A DNA stretch of 16,911 bases from Bacillota bacterium (GCA_023393815.1 JAEXBU010000008.1:1-16911), one strand, 5' to 3'; shown: positions 6,835-14,030, counted from the stretch's first letter. The notes: generated from the letters alone by a model not told the origin. Numbers and translations: made by a program.

Positions 6835-6872
6835 AAAAAGATCCATGGGCCTTCGCTCCATGGGTCTTTTTT
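6835..6872 (+). terminator. Intrinsic terminator of the hydroxyacyl-CoA dehydrogenase gene
   Basis: AAAAAGATCCATGG against CCATGGGTCTTTTTT with one T-G wobble; the loop contains CTTCG. It ends in a T6 run, 50 bases after the stop codon. Confidence 0.92.
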
Positions 6873-7001
6873 ACATAAAGGAAGCCTTTCATCCGGCGCG
6901 ATCCTGCGGGAGGATGAGAAGGGAAACGGGGCATGGGCCTTGTGGGCTTTGTATTGTATTTAGCCATAGGAGAAAGTTGCTATAAAATATTTCAATAAAG
7001 A

Positions 7002-7029
7002 TTGACAGGAACTCGTCGAATGATAGGAT
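7002..7029 (+). promoter_or_regulatory. Promoter of the SLH/LRR protein gene
   Basis: A perfect -35 box TTGACA (7002-7007), a 16-bp spacer and a weaker -10 TAGGAT (7024-7029). This leaves a leader of about 43 bases, with AAGGAGG five bases before the ATG. Confidence 0.6.
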
Positions 7030-7078
7030 AAACACACAAAATACAATCGTTTGAATTTTCAAACAGAAGGAGGATACG

Positions 7079-8884
7079 ATGAAACGCGTGGTAGGATGTT
7101 TGCTCGCCCTCGTAATGGTCGTGGGGTTGGCGTCTCCGAGCTTCGCCCGTGTGGACAAGATCGGTACGCTGCAGAAAATGGGAATCGTTGTGGGCCGCGG
7201 AGGGGGCGACTTACAATTGGACGCTCTGTTGACCCGAGGGGAATTTATGAAGTTGCTCGTGTATGGAGCGGGCATAGAAAAGTTGGCGGAAGGAATGGAT
7301 AGGGAAGGGGTAAGTTTTACCGACGTGCCCGCGTCCCACTGGGCGTACAACTACATTGCACTTATGAAGAAATACGGCGTGGCGAAGGGCTTTCCCGACG
7401 GCCGATTTCGACCGGATGCACCCATCAGCTACCAAGAAGTAATCGCATTTCTCGTGCGACTGGATCGCGACTTTGCGGAAGGGAAGGCGGTTTTCGGAGA
7501 AGGTTGGGCAAAAGGTTCCATCGATTATGCAAAGAGGATCGGCCTTTTGGAGGGTATCGCTGTGGCGGACTTTTCGAAAGCCTCCACGCGCCGCACGGCT
7601 TTCGAGTTGATCTACAACGGGATGTCGATAGGGAAAGACAGAAAGGGCATTCGCGATAGGATAATAGGGCAAAAAAAGGAGGAGAAAGGTGCGGAGAAGA
7701 GGTACCTTTGGATTGTTTCTCCCAAGGAGCCTGAAAAACCGACACTTCCTTCGGAGGATATGTATGTGACGATCCCGGATCCGTTGTTTTTGAAGGTGAT
7801 CAACAAAAACTTGGATCCGAATCGGCCGGACGATCAACGGGTGACGAAGAAAGAGATGGAAAGCCTGACGATGATTTCGCACTGGATCGACGATCAGGGG
7901 AAGCCGGGAATACAAGAGGATGCCAAAAAATCCATCTTGGGCACTCCGAAAAGCCTCCAAGGCACGGAAGATTTTAAATTCATGGTAAGTTACGGGATTC
8001 GGAGCATGGAAGGCATTCAATATGCAAAAAATTTGACGCATTTAAAATTGAACGAAAACGAAATTCGCGACTTGACGCCGCTGAAAGATTTGAAGAAATT
8101 GGAATATCTGGAATTTTCAAGAAATCGGGTGGAGGATGTATCGCCGCTCAGGGGATTGACAAATTTAACCTTTTTGAAACTTTATAATAATCAGATCGAA
8201 GATGTGACGCCCTTGGCGAATCTCGTCAATTTAAGGGGGTTGGATCTGCACAATAACGTGCGGCAAAGGATGATCGACGGAAAGCGCGTGAACAGTCGCG
8301 GGGTGGCGGATATTTCGGCTCTGAAGGATTTAAAGAAGCTAACGTTTTTCGACGTTTCCGCGAACAATTTACGGGACGTTTCGGTCATTAAAAATTTTAA
8401 CGACGTGCAGGACATCGACCTTTCGGGGAATCATATTGAAACCTATACGGGCCTTGAGGATTTTATTGCTAAGCGTTATGTCGCCGCGGAGCAGGGGATC
8501 GGCAGCCAAAATTTTTGGTCGCAATCGGTAGAGATGCCGGAGGCCGTTTCGGTAAGGGGAAGTGACGTCGCATTTCAAAATCCCTACAAGGGATTTAAGG
8601 AATTATTTGTGGGCATACTGAAAGAGGTGGCCCGTGGGGAGGGCGAAGAATTGTCCGATGACGACGCCTTGGCAGGGGCATCGTCTGCAATGTTGCTTCA
8701 ATCGTCGACAGAGGGCGTCGATGCAAGTTATGACATGGCGACGAATGAAATTCACTTGCGTCTATCCGACGAGTTTCTCTCGGCGAATAGAGGAAAGACC
8801 GCCGATGTGCATTTAACGTTTCTCTTTGGCGGCGCGTACGACTGGCATGTATACGGGAAGTTAAAGGTGGATGCATCGATTTAG
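7079..8884 (+). CDS. Secreted SLH-anchored leucine-rich-repeat protein
   Basis: 601 residues. Residues 1-24 are a signal peptide (KR, a hydrophobic core LLALVMVVGLA, then SFA-R). Next come three SLH-like units: about 26-70 (degenerate, TRGEFMKLL), about 80-130 (FTDVPASHWAYNYI, GFPDGRFRPDAPISYQE) and about 140-182 (GWAKGSIDYAKRIGLL). A linker follows, then an internalin-type cap at about 222-315 (VTIPDPLFLKVINKNLD, SMEGIQYAKNLTHLKL) and leucine-rich repeats at about 315-460 with a 22-residue period (LEYLEFSRNRVEDVSPLRGL, LTFLKLYNNQIEDVTPLANL). The last 140 residues are unrecognised; they have an acidic patch (GEGEELSDDD) and a beta-rich end. SLH units would hold it on the cell wall while LRRs mediate binding, so an adhesin role is inferred. 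SLH is N-terminal here, opposite to the protein at 3-1529. It has its own promoter and terminator. Confidence 0.92.
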   Translation: MKRVVGCLLALVMVVGLASPSFARVDKIGTLQKMGIVVGRGGGDLQLDALLTRGEFMKLLVYGAGIEKLAEGMDREGVSFTDVPASHWAYNYIALMKKYGVAKGFPDGRFRPDAPISYQEVIAFLVRLDRDFAEGKAVFGEGWAKGSIDYAKRIGLLEGIAVADFSKASTRRTAFELIYNGMSIGKDRKGIRDRIIGQKKEEKGAEKRYLWIVSPKEPEKPTLPSEDMYVTIPDPLFLKVINKNLDPNRPDDQRVTKKEMESLTMISHWIDDQGKPGIQEDAKKSILGTPKSLQGTEDFKFMVSYGIRSMEGIQYAKNLTHLKLNENEIRDLTPLKDLKKLEYLEFSRNRVEDVSPLRGLTNLTFLKLYNNQIEDVTPLANLVNLRGLDLHNNVRQRMIDGKRVNSRGVADISALKDLKKLTFFDVSANNLRDVSVIKNFNDVQDIDLSGNHIETYTGLEDFIAKRYVAAEQGIGSQNFWSQSVEMPEAVSVRGSDVAFQNPYKGFKELFVGILKEVARGEGEELSDDDALAGASSAMLLQSSTEGVDASYDMATNEIHLRLSDEFLSANRGKTADVHLTFLFGGAYDWHVYGKLKVDASI

Positions 8885-8906
8885 ACTACAAAAACGTTAG
8901 ACTACG

Positions 8907-8938
8907 AAAAAGGGCGTCGGGTGTCGACGCCTTTTTTT
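8907..8938 (+). terminator. Intrinsic terminator of the SLH/LRR gene
   Basis: AAAAAG then GGCGTCG-GGTGT-CGACGCC (8913-8931) and seven T, 22 bases after the stop codon. Confidence 0.92.
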
Positions 8939-8980
8939 GTGGTGTAAAGAGCGGAGTCCGTCCAATGGAAAGTAGCTATG

Positions 8981-9009
8981 AAAAAAAGCCCGCCGAAGCG
9001 GGCTCTTTT
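8981..9009 (-). terminator. Intrinsic terminator of the minus-strand oxidoreductase operon
   Basis: Read on the minus strand: GCCCGC-TTCG-GCGGGC followed by seven T (plus-strand A run 8981-8987). It lies 25 bases after the stop of the ferritin-like gene and faces the terminator at 8907-8938, giving back-to-back terminators between convergent genes. Confidence 0.9.
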
Positions 9010-9033
9010 GCTCTTTTGATGGAACGCTTCTCT

Positions 9034-9528
9034 TTAGAAGGGTTCAAAGTTTTGCATATTCCACCATTCTTGTTGGTAGATGTCGTATTGTTTTTGAAGG
9101 GTGTCGACGTGGCTTTGTTCCCATTTTGCAAGGATGTCGAAGAGTTCCTTGGACTCGGCGCTTTCTACCTTTTCTTTCGCTTCGGTGTAGAATTTTACGG
9201 AGTCTTTTTCCATGTTCAGACCGACGGAGAAGACGGTAACGGCGAGGCGTACCAGATCTTCGTCTACTTTGTCCCAGTTGAAGATGCCCGGGGAGGGTAC
9301 TTCTTTTTTGAGCACTTCGGGATCGAAGTTAATGTTTCTGGAATCGTCGATCAGTTTTTCGGAAAGGCTCTTCAAGTATTCGATGTGATCTTCTTCTTGG
9401 CGAGCTAAGTCTAAGAGGGCATCTTTCGTCGAGGAGGGAGCGAATTTGTCTGCAGACAGTTTGTAGAATTCTGCGCCTTCCACTTCGTTTAACATGGCTT
9501 GTCTTAGGATTTCAACTTCATTTCGCAT
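9034..9528 (-). CDS. Ferritin-like di-iron protein (rubrerythrin-like, no rubredoxin domain)
   Basis: 164 residues, all helical, no cysteine, so the rubredoxin iron site of classic rubrerythrin is absent. The two halves repeat: Glu15 followed six residues later by Tyr22 and Glu107 by Tyr114 (E-x6-Y), and two E-x-x-H motifs, Glu45/His48 and Glu137/His140, giving the expected di-iron carboxylate ligands of a four-helix bundle. Proteins of this family reduce peroxide or handle iron in anaerobes; the exact reaction here is unknown. The ATG (9528) lies inside the end of the oxidoreductase gamma gene (11-base overlap), with AAGGAG of that gene as ribosome site, so it is translationally coupled. It is last in the operon and ends at a terminator. 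The linkage suggests protection of the oxygen-sensitive oxidoreductase or ferredoxin; that is inference. Confidence 0.85.
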   Translation of the reverse strand: MRNEVEILRQAMLNEVEGAEFYKLSADKFAPSSTKDALLDLARQEEDHIEYLKSLSEKLIDDSRNINFDPEVLKKEVPSPGIFNWDKVDEDLVRLAVTVFSVGLNMEKDSVKFYTEAKEKVESAESKELFDILAKWEQSHVDTLQKQYDIYQQEWWNMQNFEPF

Positions 9529-10075
9529 TCATGATCTCCTTCATTTTGTCTTCGCCGAATTTCAGGGCGTCTAAGTTCATCTTCGTGATCTTTTCACCTT
9601 TTTTGCCATAGAGTTTATCGACGGCTTTTTCCAAAGCTTGTTGGCTAACCATGTTGAGGACGGCGTTAAATGCGCCGATCATGATCATGTTCAAAACTCT
9701 CGGGTTGCCATATTCGGCGGTGAGTTCGTTAACGGGCAAATGGTGGGAGATAATGTCTTTTCTGGAGGTATCCTTGCTGACCAGGGAGCTGTTGATGAAA
9801 ATGTGCCCGCCCGGTGCGACGTAGGATTCGAATGTATCCAAAGAAGGTTCGTTCATAACGATGGCGGCATCGGCGGTGGAGATGTTCGGTGCGCCGATGG
9901 GTTCGTCGGAAATAATGACGGAGCAGTTGGCGGCGCCACCGCGCATGGCGGGACCGTAGGAAGGTAACCAGGATACGTGTTTGTCGTCGAACATACCGGC
10001 ATAGGTCAAGAGTTGGCCGATACCCATAACGCCTTGGCCGCCGAAGCCGGATACGATTACTCTGTTTGTAGTCAT
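9518..10075 (-). CDS. 2-oxoacid:ferredoxin oxidoreductase, gamma subunit
   Basis: 185 residues. The small 'gamma' domain of pyruvate/2-oxoacid:ferredoxin oxidoreductases, which packs against the alpha and beta chains and takes part in CoA binding and catalysis. Landmarks are VIVSGFGGQGVMGIGQLLTY at the N-terminus, WLPSYGPAMRGGAANCSVII and MNEPSLDTF, all typical of the family. The ATG shares one base with the stop of the beta gene (TAATG), and the 3' end overlaps the ferritin-like gene by 11 bases, so three genes are translationally linked. It works as part of the four-subunit enzyme encoded by the neighbouring genes. Confidence 0.93.
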   Translation of the reverse strand: MTTNRVIVSGFGGQGVMGIGQLLTYAGMFDDKHVSWLPSYGPAMRGGAANCSVIISDEPIGAPNISTADAAIVMNEPSLDTFESYVAPGGHIFINSSLVSKDTSRKDIISHHLPVNELTAEYGNPRVLNMIMIGAFNAVLNMVSQQALEKAVDKLYGKKGEKITKMNLDALKFGEDKMKEIMNAK

Positions 10076-10821
10076 TATAGATCCTCCCCATCACGTAAAT
10101 TTCCCAAAGGATAGTAGGGAATCATGTTGTCTTCTAACCATTTCAATGCTTCTGCCGGCGGGTAACCCCAGTTGGTCGGGCAAGCGGAGAGAACTTCGAC
10201 GATACCGAAGCCTTTGCCTTCCAATTGCACTTCGAAGCAGCGTTTAATGGCTTTTTTCGCCTTGCGAATGTTGGCCGGCGTGTTGACGGCAACCCGTTCG
10301 ACGAATTTTGCGCCGTCGATGGTGGCGAGCATTTCGGCAATGCGAATGGGGCGTCCGGACCAGTCGACTTGACGACCCAAGGGAGAGGTGGTGGTCTTTT
10401 GGCCGATCAGGGTGGTGGGTGCCATTTGACCGCCGGTCATGCCGTAAATGGCGTTGTTGACGAAGATGGTGGAAATCTTTTCGCCGCGGTGGGCTGCTTG
10501 AACGATTTCCCCGCTACCGATGGAGGCCAAGTCGCCGTCGCCTTGGTAGGTGAAGACGAATTTGTCCGGGGTAGAGCGTTTGATGCCGGTAGCGACGGCC
10601 GGTGCACGACCGTGAGCGGCTTCGTACATATCGCAGTTAAAGTATTCGTATGCGAGTACGGCGCAACCGACGGGGGCGATACCGATGGTGTTGCCGGTGA
10701 TGCCCAATTCTTCCAAGCATTCCGCTACGAGTTTGTGGATGACGCCGTGGGTACAACCCGGACAGTAGTGGGTAGGGACGTCGGTTAATGCTTTGCTTTT
10801 CGAGTAGATGAGTTTTTCCAT
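10075..10821 (-). CDS. 2-oxoacid:ferredoxin oxidoreductase, beta (thiamine-diphosphate) subunit
   Basis: 248 residues. This subunit binds thiamine diphosphate and Mg and, in this family, catalyses the decarboxylation. Visible are YCPGCTHGVIHKL near residue 19 (the CPGC..G motif, whose cysteines are Fe-S ligands in related enzymes), IAPVGCAVLAYEYF, HGRAPAVATGIKR, the ThDP motif GDGDLASIG followed by NNAIYGMTGGQMAPTT, and SACPTNWG near the C-terminus. Length fits KorB/VorA-type beta chains without a fused ferredoxin domain. Only one base separates its ATG from the stop of the alpha gene. Substrate specificity (branched-chain 2-oxoacid, 2-oxoglutarate or pyruvate) cannot be fixed from the sequence alone. 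Confidence 0.93.
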   Translation of the reverse strand: MEKLIYSKSKALTDVPTHYCPGCTHGVIHKLVAECLEELGITGNTIGIAPVGCAVLAYEYFNCDMYEAAHGRAPAVATGIKRSTPDKFVFTYQGDGDLASIGSGEIVQAAHRGEKISTIFVNNAIYGMTGGQMAPTTLIGQKTTTSPLGRQVDWSGRPIRIAEMLATIDGAKFVERVAVNTPANIRKAKKAIKRCFEVQLEGKGFGIVEVLSACPTNWGYPPAEALKWLEDNMIPYYPLGNLRDGEDL

Positions 10822-10822
10822 T

Positions 10823-11881
10823 TTACGCCTCCAATAACTTTAAAGCTACGTCTGCGATTTCTTCGGCCGTAGGAATCATACCGCCTTGGCGTCCGTAGAA
10901 TTCTACGGGAATTCTCCCGAGAACGGCGAGACGAACGTCTTCGACCATTTGACCTTGGTTCAGTTCTACGTCCAAGATGACCTTGCAGTTGTCGTTAATC
11001 TTGTCGTAAGCTTTGTCGGGGAAGGGCCACAGGGTAATGGGGCGAACGTAGCCGACTTTGTATCCTTTGGCTTTTAAGAGTTCGCCGGCGGATTTACAAA
11101 TACGGCTCGTAGTACCGAAAGCGGTAAAGACGATGTCGGCGTCTTCTACGTCGATTACTTCGGCGCGCTTTTCGTTTTCGGTAATGGCTTTGTATTTCGC
11201 GATGAGTTTTTTGTTTTGGGCTTCCAATTCTTCGGGAGAGAGGAAGAGGGAGTTGATGATGTGGGGTTTGCGTTTGCCTTGGGTACCGGTGGCGGCCCAG
11301 TCGGATTTGTCGTAGGTTTTTACTTCGTGTTCTCTAAATTCGATGGGTTCCATCATTTGGCCGAGCATACCGTCGCCGCACATGATAACGGGGGTGCGGT
11401 ATTCGTCCGCCAGGTTAAAGCCTAAGTGGATCAAATCGACCATTTCTTGAATGGAAGCCGGTGCTAAGGTTAAGGTGTGGTAGTCTCCATTTCCGCCGCC
11501 ACGGGTGGATTGGAAGTAGTCGGTTTGCGACGGTTGAATGGATCCGAGCCCCGGACCCCCACGCATCATGTTGATAATCATGCAGGGCAGTTCGCAAGCG
11601 GCGATGTAGCTGATGCCTTCTTGCATAAGGGAAACGCCGGGGGAAGAGGAGCTGGTGGCGACGCGGGTGCCGGTACCGGCAGAACCGTAGAGCATATTAA
11701 TTGCAGCGACTTCCGATTCGGCTTGCAGGAAGGTTCCGCCGATTTTCGGCAGTTCTCTTGCTAAGTATTCGGGGACTTCGGATTGAGGCGTGATGGGGTA
11801 GCCGAAATATGTTTTGCAACCGGCAGCGATCAGTGCGGCGCCGACAGCTTCGTTACCTTTGATTAGAATTTTTTCAGACAT
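10823..11881 (-). CDS. vorB: 2-oxoacid:ferredoxin oxidoreductase, alpha subunit (VorB type)
   Basis: 352 residues. Alpha chain of the enzyme that converts a 2-oxoacid plus CoA to acyl-CoA, CO2 and reduced ferredoxin. Landmarks are the N-terminal GNEAVGAALIAAGCKTYFGY with PITPQSEVPEYLA, LQAESEVAAINMLYGSAGTG, TSSSSPGVSLMQEGISYIA, RGGPGLGSIQPSQTDYFQ, GDGMLGQMMEPIEF and the C-terminal domain with TAFGTTSRICKSA. Length and sequence resemble proteins named VorB (3-methyl-2-oxobutanoate dehydrogenase subunit) rather than the longer KorA; this is from memory. A 2-oxoglutarate or general 2-oxoacid activity remains possible. AAAGGAGT precedes the ATG. It follows the ferredoxin gene by 12 bases. Confidence 0.92.
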   Translation of the reverse strand: MSEKILIKGNEAVGAALIAAGCKTYFGYPITPQSEVPEYLARELPKIGGTFLQAESEVAAINMLYGSAGTGTRVATSSSSPGVSLMQEGISYIAACELPCMIINMMRGGPGLGSIQPSQTDYFQSTRGGGNGDYHTLTLAPASIQEMVDLIHLGFNLADEYRTPVIMCGDGMLGQMMEPIEFREHEVKTYDKSDWAATGTQGKRKPHIINSLFLSPEELEAQNKKLIAKYKAITENEKRAEVIDVEDADIVFTAFGTTSRICKSAGELLKAKGYKVGYVRPITLWPFPDKAYDKINDNCKVILDVELNQGQMVEDVRLAVLGRIPVEFYGRQGGMIPTAEEIADVALKLLEA

Positions 11882-11893
11882 AGTAAGACTCCT

Positions 11894-12115
11894 TTACTCT
11901 TCGATGCGGTAGACGCTGATGACAGAGTCGGGGCAGATGATGGCACACGAGGTGCATGCGATACAATCATCCGGATTTTTTGCGTAGGCGGGTCTGTAGC
12001 CTTGGGGATTTAATTCGTCGGTTTTTAGGGCCAACACGTCCTTGGGGCACACAGAGACGCAAAGGGCGCAACCCTTGCAGTACTCTTGATCGAAAGTGAC
12101 TTTTCCTTTTGCCAT
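11894..12115 (-). CDS. 2x[4Fe-4S] ferredoxin (delta) subunit of the oxidoreductase
   Basis: 73 residues with two complete cluster motifs, CKGCALCVSVCP and CIACTSCAIICP (each C-x2-C-x2-C-x3-C-P), separated by about 36 residues. That is the electron-exit subunit of four-subunit 2-oxoacid:ferredoxin oxidoreductases, passing electrons from the beta-subunit site to soluble ferredoxin. It is second in the operon, 12 bases after the P-loop ATPase gene, with GGAGGAAAACC before its ATG. It could also act as a free ferredoxin, but its place directly before the alpha subunit makes the delta role much more likely. Confidence 0.92.
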   Translation of the reverse strand: MAKGKVTFDQEYCKGCALCVSVCPKDVLALKTDELNPQGYRPAYAKNPDDCIACTSCAIICPDSVISVYRIEE

Positions 12116-12127
12116 TGGTTTTCCTCC

Positions 12128-12811
12128 TTATAGCATCCATTGATCCCGGAAATAGAGATCGATGGGAAGAATGTATAGATCGTCTGTGCGCGCTCGGACT
12201 TCGTCGACTAAATCGCGTTTGCAGGCGGTTCCCAAGAGGGGCAGACCCGTTCGGTCGCTTACCGCTTCGGCTAACTTCAAGCCTTCGATGACGTCGTCGG
12301 CCGTGGTGTCTTTCAGGAAGTGGGCCGTGCTGAACAAGCCGGTAATTTGCGTGCCGCTTGTGGCTTGGGTATCTTCCATAAATTTGATCACTTGCTCCGG
12401 CGTTTTCGTTTCCGGACGGTTGGAGTTGATGACAAAGAGTTGTTCATATCCCGTCTCTTCCAAAGTGGGCCGATAGCGGGCGAGGGCGCGAGCACCGGAG
12501 GGATTTCCGCCGACGTCGACGATGACCCGGCCTTTCGAGTACAAAAGAACCGCATCGATCGCCGGATCCAGCGCGGGAATATCCACGGCCCGAGCCTTTA
12601 CGCCGGTGGAGAGGGTACGGATGCCCTTTTCGTTTAAAAGCTCGTCCTTATCTCGTATGCGGAAATAGGTATTGATAATATCCAAATCCACAATCGATAC
12701 CTCTTCGTGTTCCTCGCGTAATTTGAGGGCCAAGTTGATGGACATTTCCGTCTTACCGCTGCCGAAGTGGCCGGTAATGATGAGAATCCTGTGATGCTTC
12801 TTCCAATCCAT
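12128..12811 (-). CDS. P-loop ATP-binding protein of the oxidoreductase operon
   Basis: 227 residues. The N-terminus HRILIITGHFGSGKTEMSIN has a Walker A motif GHFGSGKT (residues 14-21); SIVDLDIINTYFRIRD at about 39-54 resembles the switch region and VIVDVGGNPSGA at about 96-107 a Walker B/DxGG segment. That places it with SIMIBI-type NTPases (the MinD/CobB/cobyrinate-synthase-like group), though the exact family is not clear. No membrane segment and only one cysteine, so not an iron-sulfur carrier by itself. It is the first gene of the operon, 12 bases before the ferredoxin gene, so it is made with the oxidoreductase; a role in assembly, activation or metal/cofactor loading is inferred from this alone. 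Ribosome site AAGGAAG lies before the ATG. Confidence 0.85.
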   Translation of the reverse strand: MDWKKHHRILIITGHFGSGKTEMSINLALKLREEHEEVSIVDLDIINTYFRIRDKDELLNEKGIRTLSTGVKARAVDIPALDPAIDAVLLYSKGRVIVDVGGNPSGARALARYRPTLEETGYEQLFVINSNRPETKTPEQVIKFMEDTQATSGTQITGLFSTAHFLKDTTADDVIEGLKLAEAVSDRTGLPLLGTACKRDLVDEVRARTDDLYILPIDLYFRDQWML

Positions 12812-12838
12812 AGTTTCTTCCTTTCTTAAAGAATCGCA

Positions 12839-12911
12839 GCGGAAAAACGTTAGAAAATCGGGTAACGTTTTCTGCTAAAGACAATATACCATATAAAAGA
12901 TAATTTCGAAA
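12839..12911 (-). promoter_or_regulatory. Probable promoter and operator of the oxidoreductase operon
   Basis: On the minus strand an extended -10, TGG-TATATT (TATATT = plus 12883-12888), has only a weak -35 (TTTCGA, 12906-12911). Directly after the predicted start point is a large inverted repeat: plus-strand GCGGAAAAACGTTA (12839-12852) and TAACGTTTTCTGC (12863-12875), differing by one extra A and one substitution. Its place at about +1 to +37 suits a repressor operator. Confidence 0.45.
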
Positions 12912-12927
12912 GGAGTCGCCATAATTT

Positions 12928-12951
12928 CGCAAATTACATCTAATTTTTGCG
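12928..12951. repeat. Imperfect inverted repeat in the divergent intergenic region
   Basis: CGCAAATTA (12928-12936) and TAATTTTTGCG (12941-12951) face each other across CATC, with two unpaired bases. A short direct repeat TAATTTCG occurs at 12901 and 12922. They lie upstream of the small basic protein and regulator genes; possible operator, unproven. Confidence 0.35.
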
Positions 12952-13016
12952 TTATGGGTTTAATATGTGGCGTGATCGGTTATCTTTATAGAAAGAATCT
13001 GTTTCGGGAGGCTCGT

Positions 13017-13349
13017 ATGAAGAAGCAATCATTTGATGAAAGAAAGAAAAATGCGGCACACGGCTTGAAAAAATCCGCGGAAGTGGAAGAAGCGGTGCGC
13101 CGATTTAAGAGCAGGGAGTCGAAGCGCGTCTTGCCCCTTTTAGGGAAAAAAGCCTCGGCGGCGGCCTTGGCGCATATCTTGCGCCGTCGATCGGGTGGAA
13201 GGCGTCCGATGTATTTGGCTCGCCGCGTGCAGCGGGCGCGGCTCGCCGGGAGCAGACGTTTTCTTACGGAAGAGGATCTTTCTCGGGCGATTCGTGCTAC
13301 GGGGTTTCGCCTGCGCAGTTTAAGGCGAGGGGATCGTCGTGGTCGTTAA
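13017..13349 (+). CDS. Small very basic protein of unknown function
   Basis: I do not recognise this protein. From the ATG at 13017 (GGGAGG five bases upstream) it has 110 residues, strikingly rich in Arg and Lys, with a charged helical N-terminus (DERKKNAAHGLKKSAEVEEA), an Arg-rich middle and FLTEEDLSRAIRATGF near the end, then a tail RLRSLRRGDRRGR. An in-frame ATG at 12954 would add 21 residues but lacks a good ribosome site. The 3' end overlaps the start of the Crp/Fnr-type regulator by 11 bases in another frame, which suggests a translationally coupled pair. The composition fits nucleic-acid binding, but a chance open frame in GC-rich leader DNA is also possible. Confidence 0.5.
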   Translation: MKKQSFDERKKNAAHGLKKSAEVEEAVRRFKSRESKRVLPLLGKKASAAALAHILRRRSGGRRPMYLARRVQRARLAGSRRFLTEEDLSRAIRATGFRLRSLRRGDRRGR

Positions 13350-13992
13350 AAATGCCCTTTTCGCAGGTGCCGACGACGAGGCCGTGGACGATTACTTGCG
13401 CCGCTTGGGCGCTGCGGAGCGGCACGTGGCGGAAGGAGAGTATGTTTTTCGGGAAGGGGAGCGAGGCGGAGGGCTTTTTATCCTCCTTTCGGGGGCGGTG
13501 GAAGTGGAGAAAAACGATCCGTCGGGGAAGCGGCAGATGGTGAACCGCTTTACGGAGCCGGGCACGGTTTTCGGCGAAGTGTATTTGTTTTTGAAAGACA
13601 CGCCCTACGATTTCGCCTGCCGCGTCGTAAAAGAAGGACGCCTTCTCTTTGTGCCGAAAGAGGCCTTCGATCCGAAGCGGGGAGAGATGGCGCATCTTCT
13701 CGTGGGCAATATGTTGTCGATACTTGCGAGAAAGGCGTATTTTCTCAATCAAAAGATGCTGATTATGTCGGCGGGAAGCATTCGAAAGAAAATCGCCCGC
13801 CACTTTCTCTTTAAAAATCCGACGGGAAAAGCAATGGAGCTGATGAACCGGGAGGAACTCGCCGATTATCTGGCCGTGCCCCGACCCTCTCTTTCCCGCG
13901 AGTTGATGAAAATGCACCGGGAAGGGATCATCCGCCTTTCCGGCCGCCGACTGTCCTTCGATCCGGAGGCGCTGGAGGCGGTTTTGTATTAA
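13339..13992 (+). CDS. Crp/Fnr-family transcription regulator, probable HcpR-like regulator of hcp
   Basis: 217 residues from a GTG start with GAGGGG six bases upstream. The N-terminal two thirds is a cyclic-nucleotide-binding-type beta barrel (YVFREGERGGGLFILLSGAVEV, GTVFGEVYLFLKDTPYDF), then a long dimer helix, and a winged helix-turn-helix at about residues 169-196 (MNREELADYLAVPRPSLSRELMKM) ending GIIRLSGRRLSFDPEALE. It has no N-terminal cysteine cluster as in Fnr, so it probably does not carry [4Fe-4S]. HcpR, a Crp/Fnr-family member that controls hybrid cluster protein genes in anaerobes, is a known type commonly beside hcp; here hcp follows 100 bases downstream. A perfect dyad between the two genes is a likely target. 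The effector (NO-related, possibly via heme) is not visible. Confidence 0.88.
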   Translation: MVVKNALFAGADDEAVDDYLRRLGAAERHVAEGEYVFREGERGGGLFILLSGAVEVEKNDPSGKRQMVNRFTEPGTVFGEVYLFLKDTPYDFACRVVKEGRLLFVPKEAFDPKRGEMAHLLVGNMLSILARKAYFLNQKMLIMSAGSIRKKIARHFLFKNPTGKAMELMNREELADYLAVPRPSLSRELMKMHREGIIRLSGRRLSFDPEALEAVLY

Positions 13993-13998
13993 TTTCTC

Positions 13999-14030
13999 TG
14001 TACGTAACAAGGGTTACGTACATTTTTTTT
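13999..14030 (+). terminator. Terminator of the regulator gene, overlapping a likely hcp operator
   Basis: Perfect 10-bp arms TGTACGTAAC (13999-14008) and GTTACGTACA (14013-14022) with loop AAGG, followed by eight T (14023-14030). It is seven bases after the regulator's stop codon. The same symmetry is well suited to dimer binding. Confidence 0.85.

Noticed and set aside
8965..9408. 147-residue plus-strand frame
   Set aside because: Antisense shadow of the ferritin-like gene; starts upstream of the operon's terminator and has no family match.
12954..13016. N-terminal extension of the small basic protein (MGLICGVIGYLYRKN...)
   Set aside because: No convincing ribosome site; it lies in the region of inverted repeats. 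The ATG at 13017 has GGGAGG at good spacing.
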